From: Arsenicibacter rosenii | GTDB lineage: Bacteria; Bacteroidota; Bacteroidia; Cytophagales; Spirosomataceae | Assembly: GCF_001870735.1 (NCBI RefSeq) | Contig: NZ_MORL01000013.1 | Span: forward strand, 80,018 to 144,017 | DNA: 64,000 nucleotides | Reading direction: 5' to 3' | In this document: positions 53,873 to 63,598 of the stretch, piece after piece | Layout of the letters: each line of letters opens with the position of its first letter | How positions within the stretch are numbered: the first letter of the stretch is position 1 | The notes under the pieces: generated by a model | Seen by the model: only the letters and a program-made list of their open reading frames with translations | Told to the model about the DNA's origin: nothing | Database searches by the model: none | Position numbers and translations under genes: made by a program

Positions 53873-56800
53873 TTAAAAAGTCACGTTGATACCGGCGGCG
53901 TACTGTTTCATGGTCGGATAGCCTAAGCCCGAGCCGACTTCCGGGTCAAGCCCAGGGAAGCGGGTAATGGTCAGCACATTTTCACCCGAGAAGAACACCC
54001 GTGCCCGGCTCATGCCGATCCGGTTTGTCAGCCCCGACGGGATCGTATAGCCGACCTGAATGTTTTTCAGCTTGATATACGACGCATCGTATAGCCAGAA
54101 TGAGCTGGAAATGTTGGTCTGGTTATCCGTACCGTTTTTCAGGCGGGGAAACGAGGCGTTGACGTTATTGGCCGGATCGGTTGGGTTGCCTTCGTTATAG
54201 TAGTAGTGGTCGTCGGCGATGCGGGTCCCGATGGAGTTCGTCAGTGTGGTACGGGTGTTGTTTACCCCTGCCTGATTGTAGAGGTACTGCATCCCCAGGG
54301 CACCGGCCCATAGCATCGAGAAATCGAATCCTTTCCAGTTGGCACTCAGGTTCAGGCCAACGATGTAGCGCGGTGTTGAACTGACATTGGTAAAACGTTT
54401 GTCGAAGTTATTGCCGTAGGTTCCGTCGCCGTTCAGGTCGGCATAGATCAGATCACCGTAGTACAGCTGCCCCTTGCCAACGGTGCCTACCGGCTGGAAT
54501 TTGTAGCCGGCGGCCAGCATCGCCCGCACCCAGGCCAGGTCTTCCGGTGTCCGGATCATCCCGTCTTTCGGCCCGCCGTTGATATTAACCGTTCCGTCGG
54601 AGTTGGAATAGGTTCCATTCCCCCGGTATACATCCAGCAGGTAATACTCATTGATCATGTGCCCTTGCAGAATCCGCGTATCGCCGCCACTCGACACCTG
54701 ACCGATGTTGGAGCTATACACTTTATTGCCGCTGGCGTCGGTCGTGTAGCCTTCTGCCAGCGTCCCGCGGTAGTTGGTGACCCGGTTGATGTTATACGCC
54801 ACGTTGCCGCTGACCGAGAAATCGACCTGACCGATTTTTTCGCGCCAGCCGAGTGTCAGTTCAATCCCCTTGTTCAGGACCGCTGCCGTGTTCTGGGTCG
54901 GTGCGGCTTTCGTACCGGAGGTCAGGTAAATCGGCGGCGTGGTCAGGATACCGTCGGTCAGTTTATGGTACAGGTCGATTTCGACGTTCATGCGGTTTTT
55001 AAACAACGCTCCTTCCAGACCGATGTCGGTTACCGCCGTTGATTCCCAGCGCAGGAGCGGGTTGGCATATTTAGCCTGTACCAGCCCGGTTACCGCAATG
55101 TTGTTGAACGAATACGGCACCTTGCTGTAGGTAGCCTGGTAGTCGTAGTCGCCGGAGGCGTTGTTACCCAGCATACCCCACGATGCCCGCAGTTTCAGGT
55201 TCTGGACCTTATCGGCCAGGTTGCGCATGAAGGCTTCTTCCGAAATCCGCCAGCCTGCCGAGAACGACGGGAATACCCCCCACCGGCTCTCCGACGCAAA
55301 CCGCGACGAACCATCGTACCGCAGGTTGGCTTCCACCAGGTATTTCGACTGGAACGCATAGTTTACGCGCCCGAAAACCGACCGCATTGCCCGGTCATAT
55401 TCCTGACCACCGGCCGTGTTCGACGTTTCCCCGGCCGACCCCAGCGTCGTTGTGCTGTAGTCGATCAGCCCGAGTTTAGATGCACTGAAGTCGTAATAGC
55501 GGAAATAGAACTGGTTATAACCCACCAGCGCCCCGAAATCGTGGTCACGCCCGAAGGTCGTGTTGTAGCGCAGGACATTATCGAGCGTCAGCAGGTAATC
55601 GCGGTTGAAACCATAACTGGTCCGCAACTGATCGGTCGGTGTCAGCTGTACCTTCTGGGTATTCGTCGAGAAGTCCCAGCGTTCGCCCGGCCCCGGCAAC
55701 GCAAACGAGTTCGATTCATTAAACCGCGTCTGGTAGTTTACCTTTGGCTCAAGCGTCAGGCCTTTGGCCAGTGTCAGCACACCATACAAGGTTGTATTGA
55801 AACGCGATGTACGGTCGAGGCCGCCGGTGCCGTCGAGATACCCCAGAATGTTGTTTACTGTAGTGGGTTCCTCAACCGCCGCCGGGAAACCATACTTACC
55901 CTGATAGTACGGATAAATGCCGGGGTTGGTCTGCCACAGATAGGTAAACGCGTTATCGGTATTGGCTTTGCCTGCCGACTGCGTCGAGGCAAACGTCTGC
56001 GTCCCCAGCGTCAGGAATTTATTGATTTTCGACTCAATGTTAGCCCGTAGCTGGTACCGTCTGATACCGGTATTCTGCATTACCCCACGGTTATCGAGGT
56101 AGCCCAGCGATACGTTATACAACGCTTTGTCGCTGCCGCCGTTGACGGAAATGTTGTGGTTCTGTACCACCTCATTGCGGAAGACCCACTTTGCCCAGTC
56201 GGTATTCGGGTAGGCTACGTAGTTCGGAAAACCGCTGGCGGCAATGCCGTTCGGGTCCTTCTGCGCGGCCTCCCACAGCGAAATCGTGTTGGCCGAATAG
56301 GTTTCAGCTACGCCGACGTTCCGGTTGCTTTCGTTGAACAACCGCATGTAACGCACATAGTCCGACACAAAATCGGGCAGGTTACTCGGGCGTGCCGACG
56401 ATATCAGGCCTGTATACGTAACGGTTGTTTTTTTCGGAGAGCCCTTTTTGGTTGTAATCAGGATGACCCCGTTGGCGGCCAGAGACCCGTAGATTGACGC
56501 CGAAGCGGCATCTTTCAGGATCGAAATGCTTTCAATATCGTTCGGGTTAACGGCATCCATCGACCCCTGTACGCCATCGATGATCACGAGCGCGTCGCTG
56601 TTGTTGAGCGTACCCGTTCCCCGGATACGGATCGTTGCCCCGTCGGAACCCGGCTTGCCGGAGCCTTGCCGCACAAACACCCCGGGCGCCAGCCCTGCCA
56701 GCGACGACGATACGTTGGTGACTGGCCGGGCTTCAATATTTTTGGCGGTAACGGTAGCGACCGACCCGGTCAGGTTCACTTTTTTCTGCGTCCCGTAGCC

Positions 56801-57202
56801 CACCACAACGACCTCGCTGAGCGACTGGGCATCGGGAGCCATCGTAATGTTCAGCGCGGTCTGGTCGCCGAGGACGATCTCCTGCCGGACATACCCGATA
56901 AATGAAAAGACAAGGGTCGTTCCCTTATCAGCGGAGATTTTATAGTTGCCGCCGGCATCTGATGTGGTTCCGCGCGCAGTACCTTTTATCTGGATACTGA
57001 CGCCCGGCAAGCCCTTCCCGTTTTCATCGGTAATGACACCGGAAACGGTTGTTTCGGCCGTGGCTTTAGCGACCAGCACGGTTTTCTGTTTCGGAGGCGC
57101 GGCTGCCAGCAGGTCCTGGAAACCGCAAACACCTACCACCGGAATCAGCAGCCCGAGCGACAGGCAATGCTGATAAAATGGGGTTCGTACAATTTGTTTC
57201 AT
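53873..57202 (-). CDS. SusC/RagA-family TonB-dependent outer-membrane transporter
   Basis: A 1109-residue TonB-dependent transporter that imports oligosaccharides. The ATG at 57202 is preferred because it starts the signal region MKQIVRTPFYQHC; the open frame further upstream is not protein-like. After the signal come a carboxypeptidase-regulatory-like domain (about residues 55-130, TVSGVITDENGKGLPGVSI), the TonB box and plug (VVVVGYGTQKKVNLTGSVA, then VIIDGVQG and DIESISILKDAASASIYG), and a 22-stranded barrel. The C-terminus ends KQYAAGINVTF with a terminal Phe. It heads the PUL transcript and is divergent from the HTCS regulator. Confidence 0.96.
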   Translation of the reverse strand: MKQIVRTPFYQHCLSLGLLIPVVGVCGFQDLLAAAPPKQKTVLVAKATAETTVSGVITDENGKGLPGVSIQIKGTARGTTSDAGGNYKISADKGTTLVFSFIGYVRQEIVLGDQTALNITMAPDAQSLSEVVVVGYGTQKKVNLTGSVATVTAKNIEARPVTNVSSSLAGLAPGVFVRQGSGKPGSDGATIRIRGTGTLNNSDALVIIDGVQGSMDAVNPNDIESISILKDAASASIYGSLAANGVILITTKKGSPKKTTVTYTGLISSARPSNLPDFVSDYVRYMRLFNESNRNVGVAETYSANTISLWEAAQKDPNGIAASGFPNYVAYPNTDWAKWVFRNEVVQNHNISVNGGSDKALYNVSLGYLDNRGVMQNTGIRRYQLRANIESKINKFLTLGTQTFASTQSAGKANTDNAFTYLWQTNPGIYPYYQGKYGFPAAVEEPTTVNNILGYLDGTGGLDRTSRFNTTLYGVLTLAKGLTLEPKVNYQTRFNESNSFALPGPGERWDFSTNTQKVQLTPTDQLRTSYGFNRDYLLTLDNVLRYNTTFGRDHDFGALVGYNQFYFRYYDFSASKLGLIDYSTTTLGSAGETSNTAGGQEYDRAMRSVFGRVNYAFQSKYLVEANLRYDGSSRFASESRWGVFPSFSAGWRISEEAFMRNLADKVQNLKLRASWGMLGNNASGDYDYQATYSKVPYSFNNIAVTGLVQAKYANPLLRWESTAVTDIGLEGALFKNRMNVEIDLYHKLTDGILTTPPIYLTSGTKAAPTQNTAAVLNKGIELTLGWREKIGQVDFSVSGNVAYNINRVTNYRGTLAEGYTTDASGNKVYSSNIGQVSSGGDTRILQGHMINEYYLLDVYRGNGTYSNSDGTVNINGGPKDGMIRTPEDLAWVRAMLAAGYKFQPVGTVGKGQLYYGDLIYADLNGDGTYGNNFDKRFTNVSSTPRYIVGLNLSANWKGFDFSMLWAGALGMQYLYNQAGVNNTRTTLTNSIGTRIADDHYYYNEGNPTDPANNVNASFPRLKNGTDNQTNISSSFWLYDASYIKLKNIQVGYTIPSGLTNRIGMSRARVFFSGENVLTITRFPGLDPEVGSGLGYPTMKQYAAGINVTF

Positions 57203-57405
57203 GCGTCTCAGTTGGTTTTCGTCAAGTATGCGCTGCTGGTTTTTTTCTGCTGGCCGAACGCAGAACTTCTCCGGCAGGTTTACGGCAAAATTGACGGAAC
57301 GACGCAGAAACAAGGGGGTAAAATCGTACCGGAATAGGGTTGTTTTTGTATTTTCTTTAACTTTAATCGGCTTTTCTTGTCTTAATTCAGGGTTTTCCCG
57401 CTCTT

Positions 57406-60400
57406 ATGCTCAACGTTTCACATAATTGGATCAGGCTAACAAGTTTTTGGCTTGTAATAAGTCTGGCCGGTCTGGCCGGCCGTGCGGGGTACGCACAAAA
57501 AGCTGCGTTTGAGCACCTGACAGCGGAAAATGGTCTGTCGCAGAACTCGGTGCTGTCTATCGCCCAGGACTATCGGGGCTTCATGTGGTTTGGCACCCGC
57601 CTCGGGCTGAACCGCTTTGATGGCTTTGCCTTCAAAAACTACCGGACTATTCCCGGCGACACGACTTCGCTGACCGGTAACTACATCCTCTGCCTGTTGT
57701 CTGACCGGCACAAAAAGCTCTGGATCGGCACCCAGAACGGGCTGAACCGATATAATCCGCTGACGGATTCATTTACCCGTATCGTGGCACGTGACCAGCC
57801 GGGTAGCCTCGCCGGTAATGTCATTAGTTGTCTGTCCGAAGATCGCAGCGGACGGCTGTGGATCGGTACGACAAACGGGCTTCACTGCCTGGAAGATCCG
57901 GAGCACATGCGATTTCAGGTATTCACGACCGCCAGCGGGTTGCCCGATAACAACATCCGGTCCATTTTTCAGGACCATACCGGCACCATCTGGATCGGTA
58001 CGACCAAAGGGTTGGCTCAAATGACCCGGACAGGCGGCAAGATCACCGTCCGTACGTTCAGGCACGACAACGCCGTCCGTGAGAGCCTGGCCGATAATTA
58101 CATTACGGCCATTACCGGCGATAACCGGCACACCCTGTGGATAGGCACCATCAGCGGCGGGCTTCACCGGTACAATCCCGATAACCAGACGTTTACCCGC
58201 TTCACCCATTCCGTTAGTGAGCCAGACGGACTGGTTCACAATAACATCCGGCAGATGCTGCCCGATTCCCGTGGCCGCCTCTGGATTGGCACCCAGGAAG
58301 GACTAAGCCTTTTTGACCCCGGCAAAGCGAGTTTCGACAATTACCAGCATGATGCGCTCAATAAGAAAAGCCTGAACAAAAACTCGGTCTACAGCATTTT
58401 TGAGGACAATCAGGGCTCCGTCTGGGTTGGTACCTATTATGGCGGGGTCAATGTTTCGTACGCGCATCATACCGATTTTACTACCATTCAGAATACCAGT
58501 AAGCCGGGTGCGCTCAGCGATGATGTGGTCAGTTCGTTTGTCGAAGACCGGCACACCAAAGGCCCCGTCCGAAACCTCTGGATTGGCACCGAAGGGGGTG
58601 GCCTGAATTACCTTGACCGGCAGACCGGCCGGTTTACGGCTTACAAACACAACCCGTCACAACCGGCATCACTGGGCTCTAATCTGATCAAAACCGTTTA
58701 TCAGGACCGACACGGAAATGTGTGGGCCGGTACGCACGGCGGGGGGCTCAACCGGCTCGCTCCCGGCGCCCATACTTTTGAGCACTTTCTGTTGAATCAA
58801 AACGATCCGCAAACGCCAAACGCAGAAGTGTTGTCGCTGCTCGAAGACAGTCAGGGCTTATTTCTGGTAGGCACCAATCAGGGGCTGCTTGCGTTCCGGC
58901 AGGCGGTGCCTCCCCTTTTACCTGTTCAGCTCATGCCCGATCAGGAGCAGACCATTGGCCGGTCAAGCGTTAAGGTGCTGATTGAAAGCCGGAACCGGAC
59001 AATCTGGATCGGCTCCTCGTGGGGTGTTTTCCAGATCGGCCCTGACCGGAAAACCGTACAGAAAATCAGGGGCTCTGTGCTGGAACATGTTAATGTAAAC
59101 GCCCTGAAAGAAGACCGGCACGGCCGGCTCTGGATCGGCACTTCGCATGAGGGTATTTTTCTGTATGACCCGGTTCGTCAGACCACCAAAGGCTATACCA
59201 CACGCGACGGGTTGCCTAACAACGATATTGCGGCGATTCAGGAAGATAACCGGGGGCGGATCTGGATCAGCACCGGCAACGGTTTGTCACGCTTCGACCC
59301 CACGCACGAAACCTTTATCAACTACACCACCAGCGACGGGCTGGCGGGCAATGACTTCAACTACAATGCCTCGCTGAAAACAGCAGCCGGAGAACTGTTT
59401 TTCGGCGGGTATCAGGGCATCACCGCATTCAATCCGGAACGCCTGAGCATTTTCCGGCAGGCCTCTCCGGTAGTTATTACCGGCCTGCGGCTGTTCAATA
59501 CGCCGGTGCTGGCCAACGACCGGCATACGCTCCTTGATCAGGACATCAGCCTGACGCGGCAGCTGACGTTCCGGCATGATCAGAACGTCTTTACGATTGA
59601 TTTTGCGCTGCTGAATTTTATCAAGCCCAATAAAAACAAGTACGCGTATAAACTGGATGGTTTCGACAACGACTGGCGACAGGCAACGATTCCCTCTGCC
59701 ACCTACACAAACCTCCCGGCCGGTCAGTACACCTTCCGGGTAAAGGGAGCCAACAACGACGGCCTGTGGAGTGCCCCGATTCAGCTGCAAATCGAGGTAT
59801 TGCCTCCATTCTGGAAAACGTGGTGGGCTTATCTCATCTATACGCTGGTCATTGCCGGTATCATCGCCCTGATTATCCGGTTTTTCGTCCTGCGTGCCCT
59901 GCTGAAACGCGACCACGAGCTGAACCAGATCAAACTGAACTTTTTCACCAATGTATCACACGAGATCCGGACGCACCTTACGCTCATTGCCGGCCCTATC
60001 GAACGCATCATGCTCGCCCGTAAAGAAGACCCGCTGGTGCAGCAACAACTCGGCTATGTGCAGCATGACGCCGACCGCTTACTCAAACTGGTCAACGAAC
60101 TGATGGACTTCCGGAAAGCCGAAACCAATCACCTGAAGCTCCATATCACAAAATTTGATCTGGTCCCTTTCCTGACCGACATTTATGCCTTTTTCAGAGA
60201 AGTTTCCCTGTCCAAAAACATTAATACCACCTTTTGCTGCGACCACGAATCAATCATAGTTTATGCCGATCGCGAGCAGCTGGAAAAGGTTTTTTTCAAC
60301 CTGCTGTCAAACGCATATAAGTTTACACCGGACAACGGGAGCATCGACCTGGCGATAAAAGCCGGTCACGACCGGATTTCGGTTCAGATTACAGACAATG

Positions 60401-61545
60401 GTCGCGGGATTGCTCCTGAATTTCTGGATAAGCTGTTCGACAACTTCTTTCAGGTCGATGATCACGGCATCCAGAATACGGGGTACGGCATCGGGCTGGC
60501 CCTGGCGAAAACCATCGTGGAGCTCCACAGCGGACAGCTTTCTGTCGAAAGTCAACTGGCAGCAGACCCTCACCAGAACCGTACCTGTTTTACGGTGTTG
60601 CTCAAAACCGGAATGGCCCATTTTTCCGGTCAGTTTCCGGTTCAGTCCGATGACCGGCCTTCGCCGGATTTCGCTCTCATGCAGGAGCATGTAGTAACTA
60701 ATGGCCTGCCTGATCAACCGGAAGCCATTGATTTCGAGCCACTTTTACCGGACACAGACTCAGGTCCTTTCCCGCCGAAGCAATACACCATCTTATATAT
60801 TGAAGACAACCCGTCTGTCCGCGCGTTTGTGGCCGATGCGCTTGCCCCCACCTATCAGGTTATACAAGCCGGCAACGGACAGCGTGGCTGGGAAACGGCC
60901 ATCGAACTGATTCCCGATCTGATTATCAGCGATGTGATGATGCCGGAAATGGATGGGTTTACGCTCTGCAACAAGCTGAAGGCCGATGAACGCACCAGCC
61001 ACATTCCGGTAATTCTGTTGACCGCAAAAAGCGCCGTAGCGAATCAGGTAAACGGACTGGCCATGGGCGCCGATGTGTATCTGACCAAGCCGTTCAGCCT
61101 GCAGGTGCTGGGCCTGCACGTCCGCAACCTGCTGGCTACCCGCGAAAAAATGCGGCAACGCTACAGCCGCGAGATCACGCTGCAACCACAGGAAATTCAG
61201 GTCAGCACCGTCGACGAACAGTTTCTGAAAAAAGCCATGCACGCCATCGAGCAAAACCTCGACAATCCTGCCTTTGACGTAGATATGCTGGCCAACGAAG
61301 TGGGCATGAGCCGGACCGTGCTTTACAAAAAAGTAAAGGCTCTGACGGATATGTCGGTCAATGATTTTGTCAAATCCGTACGACTCCAGAAAGCCACTCA
61401 GTTGCTCCGGCAGAAACAGCTGACCATCTACGAAGTTGCCTATGCCGTCGGCTTCAGTGACCGGAAATATTTCAGCAAAGAGTTTAAAAAGCAGTACGGA
61501 ATGACACCGAGTGACTATATCCATCCGGAAGAATCATCAACGTAG
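57406..61545 (+). CDS. Hybrid two-component system regulator (HTCS) of the PUL
   Basis: A 1379-residue single-protein two-component system that senses a glycan and activates the adjacent PUL. A signal peptide is followed by a periplasmic sensor of about fourteen propeller repeats (recurring GRLWIGTxxGL phrases), a Y_Y_Y domain (YTNLPAGQYTFRVKGANNDG), a membrane helix (about 810-830), HisKA with His852 in NVSHEIRTHLTL, HATPase (G2 box GYGIGLALAKTIV), a receiver with Asp1176 in IISDVMMPEMDGFTL, and a C-terminal AraC domain (LANEVGMSRTVLYKKV, VGFSDRKYFSKEFKKQYGMTPSDY). The residue after the T of the H-box is His where Pro is usual. Confidence 0.95.
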   Translation: MLNVSHNWIRLTSFWLVISLAGLAGRAGYAQKAAFEHLTAENGLSQNSVLSIAQDYRGFMWFGTRLGLNRFDGFAFKNYRTIPGDTTSLTGNYILCLLSDRHKKLWIGTQNGLNRYNPLTDSFTRIVARDQPGSLAGNVISCLSEDRSGRLWIGTTNGLHCLEDPEHMRFQVFTTASGLPDNNIRSIFQDHTGTIWIGTTKGLAQMTRTGGKITVRTFRHDNAVRESLADNYITAITGDNRHTLWIGTISGGLHRYNPDNQTFTRFTHSVSEPDGLVHNNIRQMLPDSRGRLWIGTQEGLSLFDPGKASFDNYQHDALNKKSLNKNSVYSIFEDNQGSVWVGTYYGGVNVSYAHHTDFTTIQNTSKPGALSDDVVSSFVEDRHTKGPVRNLWIGTEGGGLNYLDRQTGRFTAYKHNPSQPASLGSNLIKTVYQDRHGNVWAGTHGGGLNRLAPGAHTFEHFLLNQNDPQTPNAEVLSLLEDSQGLFLVGTNQGLLAFRQAVPPLLPVQLMPDQEQTIGRSSVKVLIESRNRTIWIGSSWGVFQIGPDRKTVQKIRGSVLEHVNVNALKEDRHGRLWIGTSHEGIFLYDPVRQTTKGYTTRDGLPNNDIAAIQEDNRGRIWISTGNGLSRFDPTHETFINYTTSDGLAGNDFNYNASLKTAAGELFFGGYQGITAFNPERLSIFRQASPVVITGLRLFNTPVLANDRHTLLDQDISLTRQLTFRHDQNVFTIDFALLNFIKPNKNKYAYKLDGFDNDWRQATIPSATYTNLPAGQYTFRVKGANNDGLWSAPIQLQIEVLPPFWKTWWAYLIYTLVIAGIIALIIRFFVLRALLKRDHELNQIKLNFFTNVSHEIRTHLTLIAGPIERIMLARKEDPLVQQQLGYVQHDADRLLKLVNELMDFRKAETNHLKLHITKFDLVPFLTDIYAFFREVSLSKNINTTFCCDHESIIVYADREQLEKVFFNLLSNAYKFTPDNGSIDLAIKAGHDRISVQITDNGRGIAPEFLDKLFDNFFQVDDHGIQNTGYGIGLALAKTIVELHSGQLSVESQLAADPHQNRTCFTVLLKTGMAHFSGQFPVQSDDRPSPDFALMQEHVVTNGLPDQPEAIDFEPLLPDTDSGPFPPKQYTILYIEDNPSVRAFVADALAPTYQVIQAGNGQRGWETAIELIPDLIISDVMMPEMDGFTLCNKLKADERTSHIPVILLTAKSAVANQVNGLAMGADVYLTKPFSLQVLGLHVRNLLATREKMRQRYSREITLQPQEIQVSTVDEQFLKKAMHAIEQNLDNPAFDVDMLANEVGMSRTVLYKKVKALTDMSVNDFVKSVRLQKATQLLRQKQLTIYEVAYAVGFSDRKYFSKEFKKQYGMTPSDYIHPEESST

Positions 61546-61715
61546 TGCAGAAGTTACTTGCTGAGGGTAGTTTACATTACGCCCAATGGGGATTGATGGA
61601 TGTGGGTGCGACATCCCTGAACATACGGAGCGTTAACATTTACCCCTGTTTGGTTGGGCAGCCCACTTTCCTGCAAGACATGCTGCATGTCGACCGAGAA
61701 ACGGCATACATAAAA

Positions 61716-62090
61716 TCAAAATTCTGATTGGCAAGGTAATTCAATAGGGGTTAGTAGCCAGGAAAGTCCATCGTCGCGTTGTTTAACGTGCCAGATAGTT
61801 ACGCCCATTGTAAATTCTGGTGTTCTCATTCCTTTAAACATAAAGGGAGGTATCCACATGAGTTCTACTTCTCCATCGCCGTCCCAACCCGCTTCTAAAA
61901 ACGTTCCTTTCACTACGGCAATATATTCACCGGCATTGTCGATGCATTCTTTGGGGTCAATTGTAAAATTAAGGTTGTCAATCCACTCATACATTATTAC
62001 TTCAAAAGCCTGTAATTTGTCGGGTGAGTAGGTGATTATACGCTTTTTGTCTCTTTGCCAATTCACAATACAAAAGGTTAATAATATCAA
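61716..62090 (-). CDS. Hypothetical protein of the accessory tail
   Basis: Not recognised. The open frame gives up to 124 residues from a TTG at 62090; a GTG at 62066 or the ATG at 61994 (MYEWIDNLNFTIDPKE) are other starts. The core is soluble, with FLEAGWDGDGEVELMWIPPF and FTMGVTIWHVKQRDDGLSWLL. Its small, acidic, tryptophan-rich make-up is like polymorphic-toxin immunity proteins, but this is a weak resemblance. Base composition is visibly lower in GC than in the PUL. A short repeat motif (62162-62178) lies upstream. Confidence 0.55.
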   Translation of the reverse strand: MILLTFCIVNWQRDKKRIITYSPDKLQAFEVIMYEWIDNLNFTIDPKECIDNAGEYIAVVKGTFLEAGWDGDGEVELMWIPPFMFKGMRTPEFTMGVTIWHVKQRDDGLSWLLTPIELPCQSEF

Positions 62091-62478
62091 GATTGGATAA
62101 CTGAGGCATTTGTCTGGTTATGCATAACCCTAAAACGAAAGCCTAAACCTGACCAATCGGAGCGTTTTCGCTGTAGCAGACTAGTCCGATATGGAAAACC
62201 TAAAGCGACCAAAAAGGACGATTCCCGTGTCCAAAAGAGCGGAAATGGACGCTTAAAAGCTCGCCGTCTGAGTCGTGGCCCGCGTCGGCCGGCCGCCGAA
62301 ATACATCCCCATCTTAGGCCTGACCACCGACCATGAGGGTTAATATATATAAATTGGCAAATAACAGAAGATAACAAACGTAATAACAATCTTTACATTC
62401 TCAATGGGTTGGGCTATAAACCCTCTCCCTCCGGGAGGTGCTCCCTTTCGACGGAAAGCTGCCCAGGTTGAGCATAGA
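62091..62478. other. Spacer containing two short repeat motifs
   Basis: A 388-bp stretch between two hypothetical genes with no convincing gene. It holds one copy of motif a (62429-62464) and one copy of motif b (62162-62178), both recurring in the next spacer, and a small palindrome (cctccgggagg). A 100-codon minus-strand frame covers most of it but looks non-coding. Confidence 0.5.
62429..62464. repeat. Spacer motif a, copy 1
   Basis: A 36-bp sequence matching 63004-63039 at 30 of 36 positions. Both copies lie just downstream of a minus-strand gene. Confidence 0.6.
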
Positions 62479-62874
62479 CTATCGATTATCCTTCAATAAA
62501 ACCTCTTGAACTACATAATTAACCAGCCAGGCTTCTAAATCCGACTCGCCGGGTTTCCAGCCAATTTTCCGGAAGCCAACCCCAACCTTATAAGCAAAAG
62601 CTGAACTCCAAAATGGTTTGAAAACTTGCCTTCTCTCATCACCGTCAACAAAGACTTCAGGGATTGAGATACGTAAAGCCATTGCTTCTCCGCTGCCACC
62701 GCCCACTAAAATGTCTCCGGTCTTACCGTCAAAATCCTTTTCGCTGGATGGGATATCCTCTAATAATTCGTAGATGGCAATCGTTCGGGTTGGCGAACCG
62801 TAAACAAAATCATCATCTGCCGGACATTCAATGGTATGTATAAGTCGATGCTTATACTGGTCAATTGCTGCCAT
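62479..62874 (-). CDS. Hypothetical protein of the accessory tail
   Basis: Not recognised. The ATG at 62874 (MAAIDQYKHRLIHTIECPADDD) is preferred over the open frame to 62979, whose first 35 codons run through repeat motif b and look non-coding. The 131-residue product is soluble and has a glycine loop (GKTGDILVGGGSGEAMALRI) and a basic, aromatic C-terminal half (AYKVGVGFRKIGWKPGESD). There is no signal peptide. It sits between the NADAR gene and another small gene, all on the minus strand. An immunity or stress role is possible but unsupported. Confidence 0.6.
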   Translation of the reverse strand: MAAIDQYKHRLIHTIECPADDDFVYGSPTRTIAIYELLEDIPSSEKDFDGKTGDILVGGGSGEAMALRISIPEVFVDGDERRQVFKPFWSSAFAYKVGVGFRKIGWKPGESDLEAWLVNYVVQEVLLKDNR

Positions 62875-63003
62875 TTGAAAGTGAATAAGATCAAAATTAT
62901 TCAGGCGTTTCCGCTGTCGCACGCCAAATGGCTGATGGATAAGTGAACAAGTCAACATAACAGAGATATCATCAACCATTACACCCTTATTTGGTTTAAC
63001 TTA

Positions 63004-63039
63004 CTTCGGGACGTGCTCCCTGTCGCCGGAAAACTCCCC
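63004..63039. repeat. Spacer motif a, copy 2
   Basis: The second copy of the 36-bp motif, 11 bp downstream of the NADAR gene stop. See the copy at 62429-62464. Confidence 0.6.
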
Positions 63040-63049
63040 TCGACCCCTA

Positions 63050-63598
63050 CTAGCCTTTCAGTATGTCGCGCACTTCCATTAACGCAAAACCTAACAGATT
63101 TAAGCCGTTCCAACGCCTGGGGTTTTCAGCCTTCTCGCTGTCAGCCGCCAAGCCAATTCCCCAAATCCTGTCTACCGGGCTGGCTTCGACCAATACTCGT
63201 TCTTTAGTGTTAAGCAGAAAATCCTTCAGATCTGGATGCTGACTAAACTTCTGTACACTCCCTTCAACTACGATGGCAAATCGTTTGGCATTCCAGGTAG
63301 CCTCATCGAAATTCTGAACTTGTCTACCAAGCGTTTTGGCTTCTGCGGGCGATTTAGCAAGGATAATTTTGTCATAAATTTCTTTGTCGCCGAATAGCAA
63401 GGCTTTTTGAGCCATCATCCAATGTTCAGCCGTATTATACCTCACCTGATTAACAACAAATGGCGAAGTCCACCACTGGCTAAAACAAGATGCGGTCAAA
63501 TCACCACTTTTGCTTTTTTGATGGCCCCAGAAAAAAAGGTATTTTACTCGTTTCCCCCTTTCGAAATCCTGAATAAGCCGCTCTAAACTGTAAGTCAT
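63050..63598 (-). CDS. NADAR family protein (YbiA-like)
   Basis: A 182-residue NADAR (DUF1768, YbiA-like) protein. The ATG at 63598 is chosen because MTYSLERLIQDFERG leads directly into the domain. Conserved segments are YLFFWGHQKS, FSQWWTSPFVVNQVRYNTAEHWMMAQKALLF (given as family core), and the C-terminal VDRIWGIGLAAD with WNGLNLLGFALMEVRDIL. Known members hydrolyse N-glycosidic bonds: YbiA-type enzymes act on riboflavin precursors, and others remove ADP-ribose from guanine in nucleic acid. No DarT-like partner or riboflavin genes are nearby. It lies in a low-GC accessory tail. Confidence 0.9.
   Translation of the reverse strand: MTYSLERLIQDFERGKRVKYLFFWGHQKSKSGDLTASCFSQWWTSPFVVNQVRYNTAEHWMMAQKALLFGDKEIYDKIILAKSPAEAKTLGRQVQNFDEATWNAKRFAIVVEGSVQKFSQHPDLKDFLLNTKERVLVEASPVDRIWGIGLAADSEKAENPRRWNGLNLLGFALMEVRDILKG

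Noticed and set aside
62087..62389. 100-codon minus-strand frame in the accessory spacer
   Set aside because: Arg-rich, lacks regular hydrophobic pattern and includes repeat motif b; probably non-coding, though it could be a remnant.
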